Source of the DNA: Wyeomyia smithii
Taxonomy: Eukaryota > Arthropoda > Insecta > Diptera > Culicidae
Direction of reading: 5' to 3'
Length of the DNA stretch: 64,000 bases
Assembly (NCBI RefSeq): GCF_029784165.1
Contig: NC_073695.1
Location: 96,825,485 to 96,889,484 of the forward strand
This document shows, in pieces, positions 35,623-47,541 of this stretch. A model generated the notes under the pieces. The model ran no database searches and was not told the origin of the DNA. It was given only the letters and a program-made list of their open reading frames with translations. Positions within the stretch are counted from its first letter, which is position 1, and each line of letters starts with the position of its first letter. A program made the position numbers and the translations under genes.

Positions 35623-36700
35623 CCAAATCAAAAAAATACGCGCCTACAACCTTTCAAAGTCAAAAATTTATCAATAATTGCTTACCGGGTTCGTCGCTTC
35701 TACGTTTATTTACGGTAAAATTTCATTAAAGTCTCTGTAGATTCTGCACATTTTTGACTTTGCTAGGAGGACCATAATTCACAGGAATAGTTAAAAAGCA
35801 ACAATCTTTCATTCTTTCCAGTTGGAGCTCTAGGACCATTTTTTTCACTTTCGTAGAGCATTTGTCAACACAGGTTTATTCTAGAGTTCAAACCAGTAGA
35901 GATTATAGCGTTTTACCAGTTTTTGTGATTTGTTGTACCTTTGGCCAGCACGAAAGTGTGTAAAGTCTTCATAGATCTAAACAAAGTTTTCCCGGAAGCA
36001 AAGGTAGAAGCGACGATCCCGGCAAACAAATACTCTGCGGCCTTTTGACGCACTTCCGAGTCTGCTAGGGGCACCAAAATACACAAGAGTGGTTAACTAG
36101 GAGATCTAGGACAAACCAGTATAATGAGATCTTCTGTTCCATTGTTTTTAATTGAAGTCCGAAATATATCTATAACAAAACAATTCGTAAATATACTGTT
36201 TTCAGCTTCGAAGATTTATTATTGTAAATTGAAATTTTCAACACACATCATCACAGTACATGATCGACAAATTGAAGGTTATATCACTATTGAGAAACTG
36301 ATCAACATATTAAATCATCTCCAAGACGAAATTCAGTCATTTTCGATTTGAATGAAACTTTACACACGTATTTGAATTGGCTAGCTCAGTATTTTCTGCC
36401 AATGCCAATACGTGAGCAATGTTTTATTTAAACTTTGTTACCCAATTTAATTTAGTTTAATTTAAGTTCAGAGTCGAATGATGAAACCAATTGTTTTCGG
36501 CTGTAACTGTGAAATATTTGTTCTTTTTTCTAGTTGTCGGTAAAAAAAACAGAAAACAATGAACAAATTCGATCATAATATAGAGCACGACGAAGCCACA
36601 AGCTTAAGCTAGATTACTTCAACACCTCAGTGAAAATAAAAAAAAAAACTTTTTAATGACGTAACTTTATGCAATAACTGAAACATTTTCAAAACAGTGA
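35623..36700. other. AT-rich non-coding DNA, nothing recognised
   Basis: Short open frames only (for example 36124-36351), with no domain. A further gcctacaacc phrase follows at 35642. Confidence 0.5.
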
Positions 36701-37204
36701 ACTTCTGGCGAACAGGTTGCAATCGTGCAAAACTTTACATTCGTCAAGCGAACGGCGCGCGGTAACCAGCCATTGGAGGTTCCATTCGCCGCCGACGCCG
36801 ACACACCCGGGGATGAATGGCGAATTGTAATAAAACTATTTCTATCGGGAACCGATTTGGTTTTGTTTTTTTTTACGCTTTAGATGGATTAGAAGGACCA
36901 ACGGACGTACGTCGAGCTTGATTATTTTGGTTTTCCGATCGGACGATATTGCACCGAATGGTGATGATGCTATAGATTGGAACGAATGAAACTTTTTTTT
37001 CTTTATCTTCTTTTCCTCATAATAGTGTCAGTAACTCTAAGTATCAAAAATTTAAAAAGTTTTAGCAGTTTTGACTTTGGATAAAAGAAAATTCACTCAC
37101 GAGTGTATTGTGTGTAGTTAACGATGAAGGATATTTAATAATTGTTTGTCGTGACATGTCATAATGTGGTAATGCAAAAACTGGAAATGCGCGCGATTTT
37201 AAAG

Positions 37205-37269
37205 GTGAGTGTTTTAAAATTTTATCCCCTATTTATCCTAATCTAATATTTCAATTTTCTTTTTTACAG
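37205..37269 (+). other. Candidate 65-bp plus-strand intron
   Basis: The donor is AAAG|GTGAGT at 37204/37205 and the acceptor is cttttttacag|TG at 37269/37270, with a long pyrimidine tract and a length typical of insect introns. A second donor-like CT|GTAAGC follows at about 37339. Flanking exons do not give a convincing protein, and the only in-frame reading across the junction is short. It could be a non-coding transcript or 5' UTR. A GC-richer patch at 36720-36840 upstream may be its promoter. The transcript would run toward the 3' end of the CNG gene. Confidence 0.4.
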
Positions 37270-37339
37270 TGAAATATTCACAATATAGCCCTCCGCGAGG
37301 GTGGTTTATCCGATCAATCGTTGAGTGAACGCCTATCTG

Positions 37340-38227
37340 TAAGCACGTACGTGTGGCGGCAGTACCGAGTTTATAACAAAGTTTTAAAATATATTCTCGA
37401 CTGGTAACAGGAAATAAAATTCGTTCCTAGCTGGCTGCCGGCAACAGCTAACCACTTCTCAACAATTATTTTTGCTTACTAGTGTCATGTGTCAGTGTGT
37501 ATGATTTTCTAATTATTCGTTTTTTTTTTTTTTTAATAATTACTTTATGTGGTAAAAAAACTACATCGTTCGAGAGTAATCCAACATAGCAAGTGATCAT
37601 CGTATTACGGCTTCTTCTGTTAATATTTGGCTGGTTAATATTTTTACAATGGCTTTAATCTCGGTTGCAATCTTTTGGCTACTGAAACATTTATGAAATG
37701 ATTCGACTATCATACAGAGCACGATTAGTTGCATTAAATTTAATCTCACTTATTTTCTTGTTCTCCAAAGTTCAGTACCCGAATTAGTGACTTTTTCGAT
37801 TTTTTTTCGAACCATTGGTGATATTAGTGTGAACCGTTCTCCAACTTCGAATATACTGGATTAATTTACTTGCAGTTTGAAAACCTACTCACTGTGCGAC
37901 GGTTCACCTTCCCACTGGAGGAAGGTTTCTTCGTAGTTCTAGAATAGCTGCCTTTTGTCAAAGATGACCCGTAATGTTGATGTAAATTACCACCGGCGAC
38001 ACGTGGTTTTGGTATTTCCGAGATATCCCGCGTGTGTCTTGTGATGGTCTCTAAGATTGGCCAACCGAAGAAAAAAATTCTAGTCGAACACCGCCGTTGC
38101 TACGGTTTCATGTCTAAACTCCGATGACGCAGCAACAAAAACATGCACATGCCTTGCGTCTCACATTACTCTATGTCATACAGCGCACATACACCAGGGC
38201 AACTTTTTGAGGCAGCTCGCTTCCGTG
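37340..38227. other. Downstream flank and probable 3' UTR of the CNG gene
   Basis: No coding region is seen. For the minus-strand CNG transcript, a weak polyadenylation hexamer (ATTAAA) lies at about 37744-37739, roughly 490 nt past the stop. The true end of the UTR cannot be fixed by eye. Confidence 0.4.
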
Positions 38228-38732
38228 TTATATGATACTTTCCCGATTTCGCTCCAGATCTTCGGTTTCGTTTTCTTGACTGATGCTAGACGCAGATGAG
38301 GCACCACAGATCTGCATTTCAATTTCCGCTAACCGGTGTTCGACCTCCCACTGCTGCTGAGCTAGCTTGGCATTGAGCGAAAAGTTCTCCGACTCTACGG
38401 TGTGTAACCGCTCTCGTAGACGCTTAATTTCCCCCTCCAGAGCTTCGTGTGACCCTAGCAGTGGGGTCGCTCCGGAAGATTCGATATGCGTTAACGAGTC
38501 ACACGGTGGACCCAGAAAGTCTCGGCTGTTCGTTGATATCCCACTGGCGTCGCAGATGCTTCTTCTACCGGTTCGACTAGGCTGGGACTGAGGTCGGGAG
38601 ATTTGGTGGGAAGTCGTTCGACTTCTAGGCTGTTCTTCGGAACTATGTACACTGGGACTAACCGAGCCGGGCGATTGTGGCTGCCTGCTGCTGCTCAGTT
38701 CTCCACGATGGGATCGCGGACTGGTCATGCGA
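38228..38732 (-). CDS. Cng: CNG channel alpha-type subunit, terminal exon (coiled coil and stop)
   Basis: This is the last coding exon of a cyclic nucleotide-gated cation channel, a tetrameric membrane channel opened by cAMP or cGMP in sensory cells. The acceptor is ctctcgatcccgttccag|T. Entry is phase 2 and completes the AG left by the exon at 53882 (AG|T, serine). The exon encodes about 168 residues. The first 85 or so are Ser/Arg/Pro/Gln-rich and probably disordered. A charged heptad region follows, with EGEIKRLRERLHTVESENF and LAQQQWEVEHRLAEIEMQI, then an acidic tail ending RNRESII and TAA. The coiled coil fits the C-terminal leucine zipper of A-type CNG subunits, which sets subunit stoichiometry (family knowledge). 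Whether the gene is the fly CngA or CngL orthologue is unresolved. Confidence 0.85.
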
Positions 38733-38840
38733 CTGGAACGGGATCGAGAGAGAAAAACGATTAACCTAGCATCAATTGACGGTTCTAGGACAATCCGTGA
38801 ACAGCGCGGAAACAGAGAAGATGTATAAGATGGTAGTTAC

Positions 38841-38878
38841 CTGAATGTCCATTGCGTTGATCAGATCGAAATCGATTG
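38841..38878 (-). other. Cng: Possible 38-nt alternative exon of the CNG gene
   Basis: It is bounded by ctttattttcag| and |GTAACTACC, both good splice signals, and lies 108 bp upstream of the terminal exon on the same strand. The length is not a multiple of three. If spliced after the exon at 53882 it reads SNRFRSDQRNGHSVA and then stops, removing the serine-rich region and the coiled coil. In another phase the exon would read IDFDLINAMDIQ. It could be a regulated or poison exon, or a chance pair of splice sites. Confidence 0.4.
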
Positions 38879-39010
38879 CTGAAAATAAAGACTCGCATGC
38901 AACGAGATTTCCCTTACCCTTGTGAGCAAAACTAGTTTTGTACTCTTTGTGATTGGCGACTAGTGTCTCAAAATGGTTTTTTTATATTTCAAATGAGAAT
39001 CATGAATGTA

Positions 39011-39947
39011 GGGGAAAGTAGGTAAAGACGGACACCCTAAGGTTTAATCTAAATAATTACTTAGGTATAGCTATTTAGATCGCAGTAGTCATACAAATTG
39101 AAACTTAAGGTCATTAGTTTTCATAATCATTTTTGGTATTAGTGAACTTCCTCCAAGTTTTATGTGTTTTGGGTCTTCAAAAATGTGACTAAAATTGCTG
39201 TTTTTTGACATGGTTGGGAAAGACGGACACTTGGGGTGGGTAAGATGGACACTACGAAGGAAAAGGTGGACACTCACAAAAAAGATGTAGTACGTTAAGT
39301 ATTCTTTTGATTTATGTGTTAAGTGATGGCCATACATTACTCTACGTTATTAGAGTCCATCTATACATCACGTGAACAGTTTGAGAGGATGGGTTTCGAT
39401 GAAGGCGAAAATTCTCCGCCTATGTTCTAATTGCGAAGTGATTAATATCTGCTGGTTTCTCTCGCGGGTGTACTTTGTGAACATCTGTAGTACACAACAG
39501 ATACTACACGTGAAAATTCTCGGAAAATCCGTGTGTCCATCTTTCCTTACCTTAGTGTGTCCGTCTTGCCCGACCTGGTTGTAAATTTTTCAAACGATCG
39601 TAGCTCTTCATCGGAACATCGAAAATCTGCTGGATTTTCACTAGAAAACCGAGGAAAGACTAATTAATCACTTTTCTATTGTGAACAAATGAAAACACGT
39701 GTGTTTCACGAGTTTTCACTATTTTCCGTGGAATAAAAATTACATCAAATTGCGCGTTCAAGAAAATAATCTTTGTTTTACTCACAAATTTGACAGTTTG
39801 CTTGCTGAAAACTGATAATGCAACTCAAAACATTAACACATTATAAAGAAGGTATTCGCATCACTCAACTATCATAATACATTCTAGTTTGTGAAATATT
39901 AAAAATGTCCATCTTACCCGCAGTGTCCGTCTTTACCTACTTTCCCC
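39011..39947. mobile_element. 937-bp MITE with 25-bp perfect inverted ends and TA duplication
   Basis: Both ends begin GGGGAAAGTAGGTAAAGACG and stay identical for 25 bp. TA lies on each side (39009-39010 and 39948-39949). This points to Tc1/mariner-type mobilisation. Internally, gacggacac- and gatggacac-type phrases recur in both orientations (39230, 39260, 39535, 39560, 39910). It has no transposase and sits in the last CNG intron. Confidence 0.88.
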
Positions 39948-40199
39948 TAATAGAATAACGATTTGAATGTTTGACTGAAGAACACAAGAATTTTCCGTAG
40001 GTATATGGACCATTTAATCTGAGATGTTATTTTTTAAAGAGCGCAAAAAGCGTTTGAATAATTGCATATCCGAAACTTTGATTTCTAATATAATTTTGTC
40101 TTTGGACGATCTGTGATAATATTTTTTGATATAAATTATACTGGAAATAGGGAAGGAGTCTAATGTAGGTTAGTTTACTCTATTTGACAAAATCTTTTT

Positions 40200-42440
40200 T
40201 ATTTGTACAGTAGTGTGGTATTAGTGTAGTGGATCACTCGTCAGATTAACTAAATTTCTTTTACCCTACCTAAATCGGAATTTTATAAATATTTCTCATG
40301 ATTCTGATGTTGACTGGCTGGATTAGATGTTTCCCGATAGAAATTTTCTTAAAATCCCTCGAGTTTTCGCATAAATTGAGTTACTCTGGTGAGTTGTCAA
40401 CTATAAGAAAATAGTAGGTATATAGGAATAGGTATATAGAATTAGCCCTAATTACCGATGCAGTAATGACAAATTCTTCTATATTAAAACGTAGGGCAAA
40501 TTAATTTATAGTAGCCTGTTTTCCTATGGTGAACCACTCGCCAGATTAAATCAAATTATGCGAAAACTCGAGGAACTTTTTGTAAACTTCTATCGGGAAA
40601 CATCTTATCTAGTCAACCTGCATCAGAGTCACGCGAAACTTTAAGAAAATTCAAATTTAGGTAGAATAAATTAATCTATAGTGGACCCTTATATTTTATT
40701 AACCTGTAGTAGACCACCTCACACTGTTTCCAAAGCTGCGAAAACGATTAAAATTATTTTGATCAAGAAAACTTCATTTTAGAGCCATAGTGTGTTCAGT
40801 AATGTTATTCCATTAATTATTCTCCAGTTTTGTGATCAATCCACGTAACAGTGAAAAGCGAGTTTTACTTTTTTCCTTTTTGCATATAAAAATTCATAGT
40901 GTTCGGCAAAATTGTAGAACATTTCATAAAAAACAACTTTGTCAAAGACACCATACTTCTATCTGCCTATTTTAATGGACTTATGTGGAGTTTTCTACAG
41001 ATTGCCACTGAAAATCAGTTCTTTCGATATAACTTTCAGTAGTGATTTTCTATAATTTTTCAATGTTTTATAATATTGTTTCTTATAACAAAATAAACAA
41101 TTTCTTTGAAGGTAGTTCATTTCTATCTCACATATTTTTTTAGTTATTGACGATTTCTACTTAAATAATGCACTAATTCACACTAATTACTTTTTACTCA
41201 AAAAAATTGAGTTTGGGGCCATAGTGTCTAGAGCAAAGTTGTTTTGGTAATTATTCTTCATTTTATGAAAGTTAGAATTGTGTGATTAATCTACCCAAAA
41301 GAGAGAAACGAATTTTATTTTTCTCATTTTTCATATAAAAATCCACTTTGCTGAGTAAAGTTTTAGCATATTTGATAAGAAACAACTTTGTCGAAGACAC
41401 CATATTTCTATCTACCAATTTAAATGAACTATTGTGAAGTTTCCTTTAGAATGCTCCTAAAAATCATTTTCTCAATATAACTTTTTATAGTGATTTTCTG
41501 AAATTTTTCAATGTTCTACAATGTTTTCCGGTACAATAAAACACACGAGTTCACCCCAGGAAGCTTATTTTTATCTCATATAATTAATAAGTTATTGAAG
41601 ATTTTCAAATAGTACACCAATTTACTTACAGATATAAACACAGGAGATAGCGAGAGACAAATGCCTATATCTGGATTGAATGATGTTTCAGTTATACTTT
41701 AATAAAGAAATCATCAATAACCAGAGAAATATGTGAGATAATAATAAACTTTCTGAGCAGACATTGTTTGTTTTGTTATAACTAACAATATTGTAGAATA
41801 TTGGATAATTGTAGAAAATCACTATTGAAAGTTATATTGAAAAAACTGATTTTTAGTGGCAATCTGAGGAAAACTCCACATAAGTCCATTAAAATAGGCA
41901 GATAGAAGAATGGTGACCATGACAGAGTTGTTTCTTATGAAATGTGCTACAAATTTGGCGAACACGATGAATTTTTATATGCAAAAATGAAAAAAGTAAA
42001 ATTCGCTTTTCACTGTTATGTGGATTAATCACAAAACTTCAACTTCTATAACATGGAAAATAATTAATGGAATAATTTTACAGAAAGCACTGTGGCTCTA
42101 GAATCAAGGTTTTCGGTCGAAATAATTTCGATCACGTTTTTGCAGCTTTGGAAACATTGTGCACCTGTCAGATTAACTCCATTTCTCTTTATAAAGAGCG
42201 GAATTTATAAATGTTTGTGATGCAGAGAGGATAAGATGCTTCCCGATTAAAATTTTATGGAAGTTCCTCGAGTTTTCGCATAAATTCAGTTATTCAGGCA
42301 GGTGGTCCACTAAAGTAAAGGGGTACACTATAGCTTAACGTACCCTATTTCAAGGGAAATTGAAATAATCTGTCGAGTGGTCCACAATAGGAATGTGGTT
42401 CACTATCGGTTGATTTACCCTAGGATCAAAAAAGCTCGCT
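40200..42440. repeat. Compound repeat: three copies of a ~420-bp unit, two direct and one inverted
   Basis: Unit 1 is about 40735-41165, unit 2 about 41195-41640 (same orientation) and unit 3 about 41690-42165 (inverted). Shared phrases are tttgtcaaagacaccatac, tctatctgcctatttt, aactttcagtagtgattttc and aaaagcgagttttactttt. The outer flanks are the gtggaccac/ctcgagttttcg repeat in opposite orientations (40230-40720 and 42160-42420). No coding frame is supported. Confidence 0.75.
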
Positions 42441-42821
42441 TGTTCATAATTTTTAGAACGCAAATATTATGAACGAATTTTGCACATAGGGTAGATAAAC
42501 CAAATATTGACCCCTTTCCAATAGTGGACCACTCGTCAGATCAATTCAATTTCTGAAGATTGGCTGGATCAAATGTTTTCCGACGGAATGGAAGGTTTTA
42601 GAAACATCCTCGAGTTTTCGTATGAATTGTGTTAATTTGGCAAGTAGTCCACTATAATAGAGGTGTACACTATACCTTAATTTATCTTATTTTGGTTCGG
42701 TTATCAAAACCATGCAAGAAATCATTCCGAGCATGATTTGACTTAGTACAAGAGATGGTTTTGACAGACGAAGAAAATACGTGAAATGAATATGGAGTAA
42801 ATAAACCTTTAGTGTGAACAC

Positions 42822-43376
42822 TAGGGTGGGGCAAAAAATAAATTCTAGCTCCCATGCACTTTTCGTGTTCCTTATGGGTCCTATAATAACCTAGTAACTT
42901 TTCAGATCGATCGGTGTAGCTATATTTTGCGCCCGATTTTTAAAGTTTCCATACGATTTTATACGGAAAAATTACCTTTTTCGAAACTAATTCTCTAGAG
43001 ATGTTCAGTTGGCTTCTAAAAATTTAACGATACATGATATTTGTAGGAAATTTTCGTTTTGGGGTGAATAACTTTTTCTACAAGCATCGTAGCGTCTTAC
43101 GGTCAGAAAAGTTTTCCCAGGAAAATTTCCTACAAATATCATGTAAATATATTGTATCGTTTAGGAGCCAACTGAACATCTCTAGAGAATTAGTTTCGAA
43201 AAAGTTGATTTTTCCGTATAAAATCGTATGGAAACTTTAAAAATCGGTCGCAAAATCTACACCGATCGATCTGAAAAGTTACACGGTTATTATAGGACCC
43301 ATAAGGAACACGAAAAGTGCAAGGGAGCGAAAAAATAACACCATCGCTTTTTCCCATATAACCGTGTCCCAGTCTA
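42822..43376. mobile_element. Fold-back MITE with arms of about 220-250 bp
   Basis: The edges are CACTAGGGTGGGGC and, complemented, CACTAGACTGGGAC. The arms pair over cacttttcgtgttccttatg, gggtcctataataacc, agatcgatcggtgtag, tttccatacgattttatacg and ctctagagatgttcagttgg. The centre is about 43045-43120. Boundaries can be read as TA...TA (Tc1/mariner-like) or as CACTA...TAGTG (EnSpm-like); no longer duplication is visible. It has no protein. Confidence 0.82.
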
Positions 43377-43739
43377 GTGAACACATTTCCTTCACTGGAC
43401 CACTTGCCAGATTAACTCAATTCATGCGAAAACTAGAGTTATTTTCAAAGAACTTCTATTGGAAAACATCTTATCCAGCCAATCTCAACTACAGGTTTGA
43501 AAAAATCCTGTCGAGTAAAAAACAGTAGTCTCAAGCATTGAAGCACTCCAGTCAAATTGCAAAAACGGGAAAAAACACAGGAGTCATTAAAATACCGAGT
43601 TTATGGCCATTCAGGTAAGACCTTATCCATGATACCAGTTTCGGATAAGATCCAAGACAAGATTGTTTGGTCAACAGTACGTGAAACTCAAAAAATTCTT
43701 TAAGACATAAAACCGTACAGATCATTGGATATTTAACAC

Positions 43740-44000
43740 TTTAACCCCGGACGAACACATACGATTCGCACAGATTCTCTAGGATTCCTCACATTGGATT
43801 CGTGAGCGTCATTGAAAAGGATTCCTGAAAAAAGAATCCTCAGGAACGCCCTGTACATGGCTCTAGGATTCTTGAATAAGAATCGTGAATGGGAATCCTC
43901 CGGATCGTGTTTGCGATTCCTTTCACGATTTCGTCACCGTGTTAATCGGTATCCTGGGGATTCTTACTCAGGATTCTCTGCGTGTTAGTAAGGGTAGTCT
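43740..44000. repeat. Cluster of ggattc/gaatcc motifs
   Basis: More than ten ggattc or gaatcc hexamers lie within about 230 bp, in both orientations (for example 43783, 43800, 43820, 43842, 43862, 43881, 43896, 43946, 43956, 43970). The segment may be a small MITE with internal repeats. I found no defined ends. Confidence 0.45.
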
Positions 44001-44869
44001 GCGTCAATTTTACTCCTCTCTTTCAGCAATATTTTCCATTTTTTGCTGACAGTGCGTTGGTTTTTTCTCGTTTTTTCTCGATCAATAAATGAATATTAAA
44101 ACCTATATTCTGGTGTTTGTTGTTTAAAGATGTGTGATCATCGTAATGACCATTCATTGATAACTTATGCAGAAAAAATTGCAATTTCAATTTTTTAAAA
44201 GTCGAGAGTCAATTTGACGCATGATAATCTCTTTACGCATATCAAAATATAATTATATTTTCAGGGTTAACAGGCTAAAAATTACATTGCCTCGACACTG
44301 CAGACAAGCTTGTTATGTTAAGATAATAAGACATGTTCCGAATAATTTCGCTCCCAAGTGAGTTTTTAACTCTAGATCGGCTGTCAACAAAAAAGTCAAC
44401 AAGGTTCTGTCTTCGAATGAGTATTATGCTGATTATTATCTAACGAAGGTCTTAAGAAGTTCTGGTCTCACTCAAAGTCAGTTACAGTTAGAAAGTCAAG
44501 AATAGACTTTAAATTTCTTTAAAAAGAATATCAACCCACAATTTCTATCGAACTATCAAAATTGATGCCCCAGATAAAAGATCAAAAGCTCATAAGAAAA
44601 TCTGATGACTATCGTTTTGCATTTTCACCTCAGTACTCATTTTTGGCTGAATAAAAAACCTAACAATTGAGATTATCCGTCGTTATGCGTTCGTTCTCAG
44701 GAGATTATCGAGAAAATTATTCCACACGCATTACAGAAAACCGATGCCATTTCCATTGTTTCGATTGTTTTTTCATCTCAGTAGAAACAGGTTGCAATCA
44801 GAATTATTATAGTGAAAGCAAAAAAGGTCCTGTAAAATTTCAAGAGCTATTTGTTAATTAGGCCAAAAA

Positions 44870-45470
44870 TTTGCCTGCGCAAAATTTCCGCTTAATCGGA
44901 TATGATTTATGGGTGTCTCAAAGTGGTCAGAGTTGTGGTTTTTTGCCCTTGAGAATCTACCAAAAGGGGAGTACGAGGCCACATGAAAGCATAAACCGTC
45001 GAGATCTGGTGTTATCTCCAAGAAAAAAATGGTGCCCGAAAATCGACTTAGTCGTTTTTGTGCAATCGATAGCATAACATGGAATATTTTAGTGGTGGCT
45101 TCTTGAATGACTCACAACTCACTTTAAACCACATAGAAATTATTTGAATGTTCATTGGGCATCTAAACTCTCTAGTGCCCAAGTTAATTTCTAGACGGGC
45201 TTCGGTAAAATCACTATGAATCATTATAAACACTTTTTTTTTGCCTAATAAACACTAAAATAATTTATATGGGGGTTGAAGAAAGTTGTGAGTCATTTAA
45301 AGAGCCAACACTAAAATATATTAAAATTTGAAGAATTCATTTAGGTACTCCTCCTTGGTAGATTTTTGAGGGTCAAAAATCACAACTTTTAGCGCTTTGA
45401 TGATTCAGGTGTGCCGAATTATGTCCGATTGAGCTAAAATTTTGCACAGATCATGTTTTGGGCCTATAAA
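44870..45470. repeat. Small fold-back repeat
   Basis: 44876-45100 and 45280-45445 pair in inverted orientation. Paired phrases are gcaaaatttccgcttaatcgg with its complement near 45425, gagaatctaccaaaaggggag with its complement near 45350, and ttttagtggtggcttctt with its complement near 45300. No coding frame is supported. Confidence 0.6.
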
Positions 45471-45828
45471 CAAAATATACATGATAGGTTCTTCAAATTT
45501 GATGATGATTTTCTTTCCATGCAGTCCTTTTTCACACACTGGGGTATTCTCCATTCAAGCTAGTTCTCGTTTTGAAGTAGAATACTTCTCTCAGGAAGTT
45601 CGGCTACATAGGGATGTGAAATGAAAATCTAAAACCGAAAAAAGTGAAAAATATGTCCAATTTCAAATGCTAATAAATCGGTTAGTATTCGATGGATTTC
45701 CTTCGTTCTTGCAGCAATAGATTGGAAAATCTTCTAAGATTCTTCCCAAAATAAGATAATTGTAATTTTATTATTCACACTATTGTACTATTGAAAATAG
45801 TCAAGCCTTGTCAAAATGAAAAATTCGA

Positions 45829-45930
45829 CCTCTGATTGGTCGTTATAGGCTTGCTTCCCAAGCACGGTCGACAGGATCATATACCTTGCAATTCAAAACA
45901 TGCTTTTTGGCCTATATAAGAGCCTGTTTC
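45829..45930 (+). promoter_or_regulatory. CCAAT plus TATA polymerase II-type promoter, copy 1
   Basis: ctctgattggtcgttata (inverted CCAAT) lies about 75 bp before ggcctatataagagcc (TATA box). The leader that follows has gccgctcataatagttct and cagcgacaacagcag. No coding region follows, so any product would be non-coding. Confidence 0.55.
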
Positions 45931-46069
45931 AGCCGGAGCCGCTCATAATAGTTCTAGACAGCGACAACAGCAGTCGTCCTTCCTTAGCAGCAGCTCTAGC
46001 CCTGTGGTTGGTCACCACGTCTCAGGAGCAGCGCGGTTTTTCTCAGCGTGTGTCGCCAGACAGCCATTA

Positions 46070-46575
46070 TTCCCCCCGTGTTGGGGCAGCATGAAGATTG
46101 CCATCAGGAAATCCAATTTTGAAAATCAAAATGCCTTTTTGAAGGCAAATAAACAAGTCATTGAAAGTTAATAATTTTTGACAACGCAAGCAAGCATTCT
46201 GGGTTGCATTCAGCAATTTAAATTTGTCGCACCCGTCTAATTTACTGAATGTGAAATAGCTTCCACAGTGCATGTTGTCCGTGTATCTTAATTCCCCCAA
46301 TGTTAGAGCAGCTCAAAGATTGTAATTAGCAACCGATTTTGAACCGCAACATGCTTTTTTCAAGGCACATAAAAAAATAATTGAAGGTTAATAATTTTCT
46401 GGAATCAACACAAGCAGGCATTCTGTGCGGGATGCAATCAAATTCTGTTGTAGTTGTCTAATTTTCACTTTATTTAGTAAACCCCCCACTGTAGGGGCAG
46501 CGCAAAGGCTGCGATCAGCATAACCGACATTGAATAATAAACTGCCCTGTTAGTACGCATTCACAAAAGCAGTTA
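46070..46575 (+). repeat. Tandem array of ~200-bp units
   Basis: Three units begin at about 46073, 46288 and 46488 with cccccc-gtgttggggcagc-like blocks. They continue with aagattgc.atcag, aatcc.attttgaa, atgc.tttttgaaggca and gaaagttaataatttt. Degenerate relatives of the second half recur at 47740-47840, 48150-48235 and 48600-48680. Confidence 0.6.
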
Positions 46576-47085
46576 GTTCGACTATGCAGAGCTAATATGA
46601 AGTCGATTCAATCAATCAGCATAAACAGAATTTCGTCGTCTCCAAGCTGCCAAGTTGCAACATGATGCAACACGCAACAGCGAGCAAACGAAATCGCTTG
46701 ATGTTACAAACCGCAATAAGATACGGGTTAAAACCGTTGCGTGTGTGAGAGCACCATCGGTGTTTATTCGCTGGATACACTATCTACTGTCTACTGAACG
46801 CAATAATCTGCTTACATGCGACATGGGGACGGGAACATTTTCTTCAACCAAGCTGCACAACACGACACAAAACATGTTATTTTGTTGCTTCAATGAGAGT
46901 GCTATCGGTCCGGCTCGACAAGAAATCATTTTTGTGCATCCGTGCTACGAAACTGAGGAAAAACTTTAGAAACTGAAAAAAGAGGTGGAGCTTATCAAAT
47001 GATCGCTCTGAACCAGAATGAATTCACACATATTTTTCAAGTTATATCATTCCACCACGTACGTAAAATAATTCATTCCTATTTT

Positions 47086-47180
47086 CATCCCTATATAAGA
47101 GCCTGTTTTAGTCGAAGCCGCTTATAGTAGTTCTTAACAGCGACGACAGCAGTCCTCCCTTAGCAGCAGCGGGAGCGAGA
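47086..47180 (+). promoter_or_regulatory. TATA promoter-like block, copy 2
   Basis: ccctatataagagcctgtttt is followed by the same leader as copy 1 (cgaagccgcttatagtagttct, cagcgacgacagcagtcctc). The CCAAT part is not conserved upstream here. Downstream (47180-47520) is rich in gatagcgg and cagcagg short repeats. Confidence 0.5.
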
Positions 47181-47541
47181 AGTGGGTACCATCGATAGCG
47201 GATAGCGGCCACAACTGTGGAATGGCTGCGGTTAAGCGTAGCAGTTTCAGCGGATCTCACCATCGATAGCAGCAGGGCCAGCAGATGCAGGTACAGCGGA
47301 TACCAATGGCGGCTACGGATAGCGTTGCAGTTGCTCAGCAGTTGGGCCAGCGTATAGCGGCCACAACTGTGGCATGGCTATGCATAGCGTAGCTGTTGCA
47401 GCGGGTATATCAGCATCGATAGTAGCAGGGTCAGCTGATGCAACGACACTCCCTTCACTAAAATGCTGTTTCAGTGTGGTAGCGGGAAGCATCAGCAGCA
47501 GGCTTGCATGAAGTGAATACATCAGCCAGCAACTTCCTCTA

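Noticed and set aside
47086..47520. Histone gene promoter and gene
   Set aside because: The CCAAT/TATA layout suggested it, but no histone reading frame or 3' stem-loop follows any of the three promoter-like blocks.
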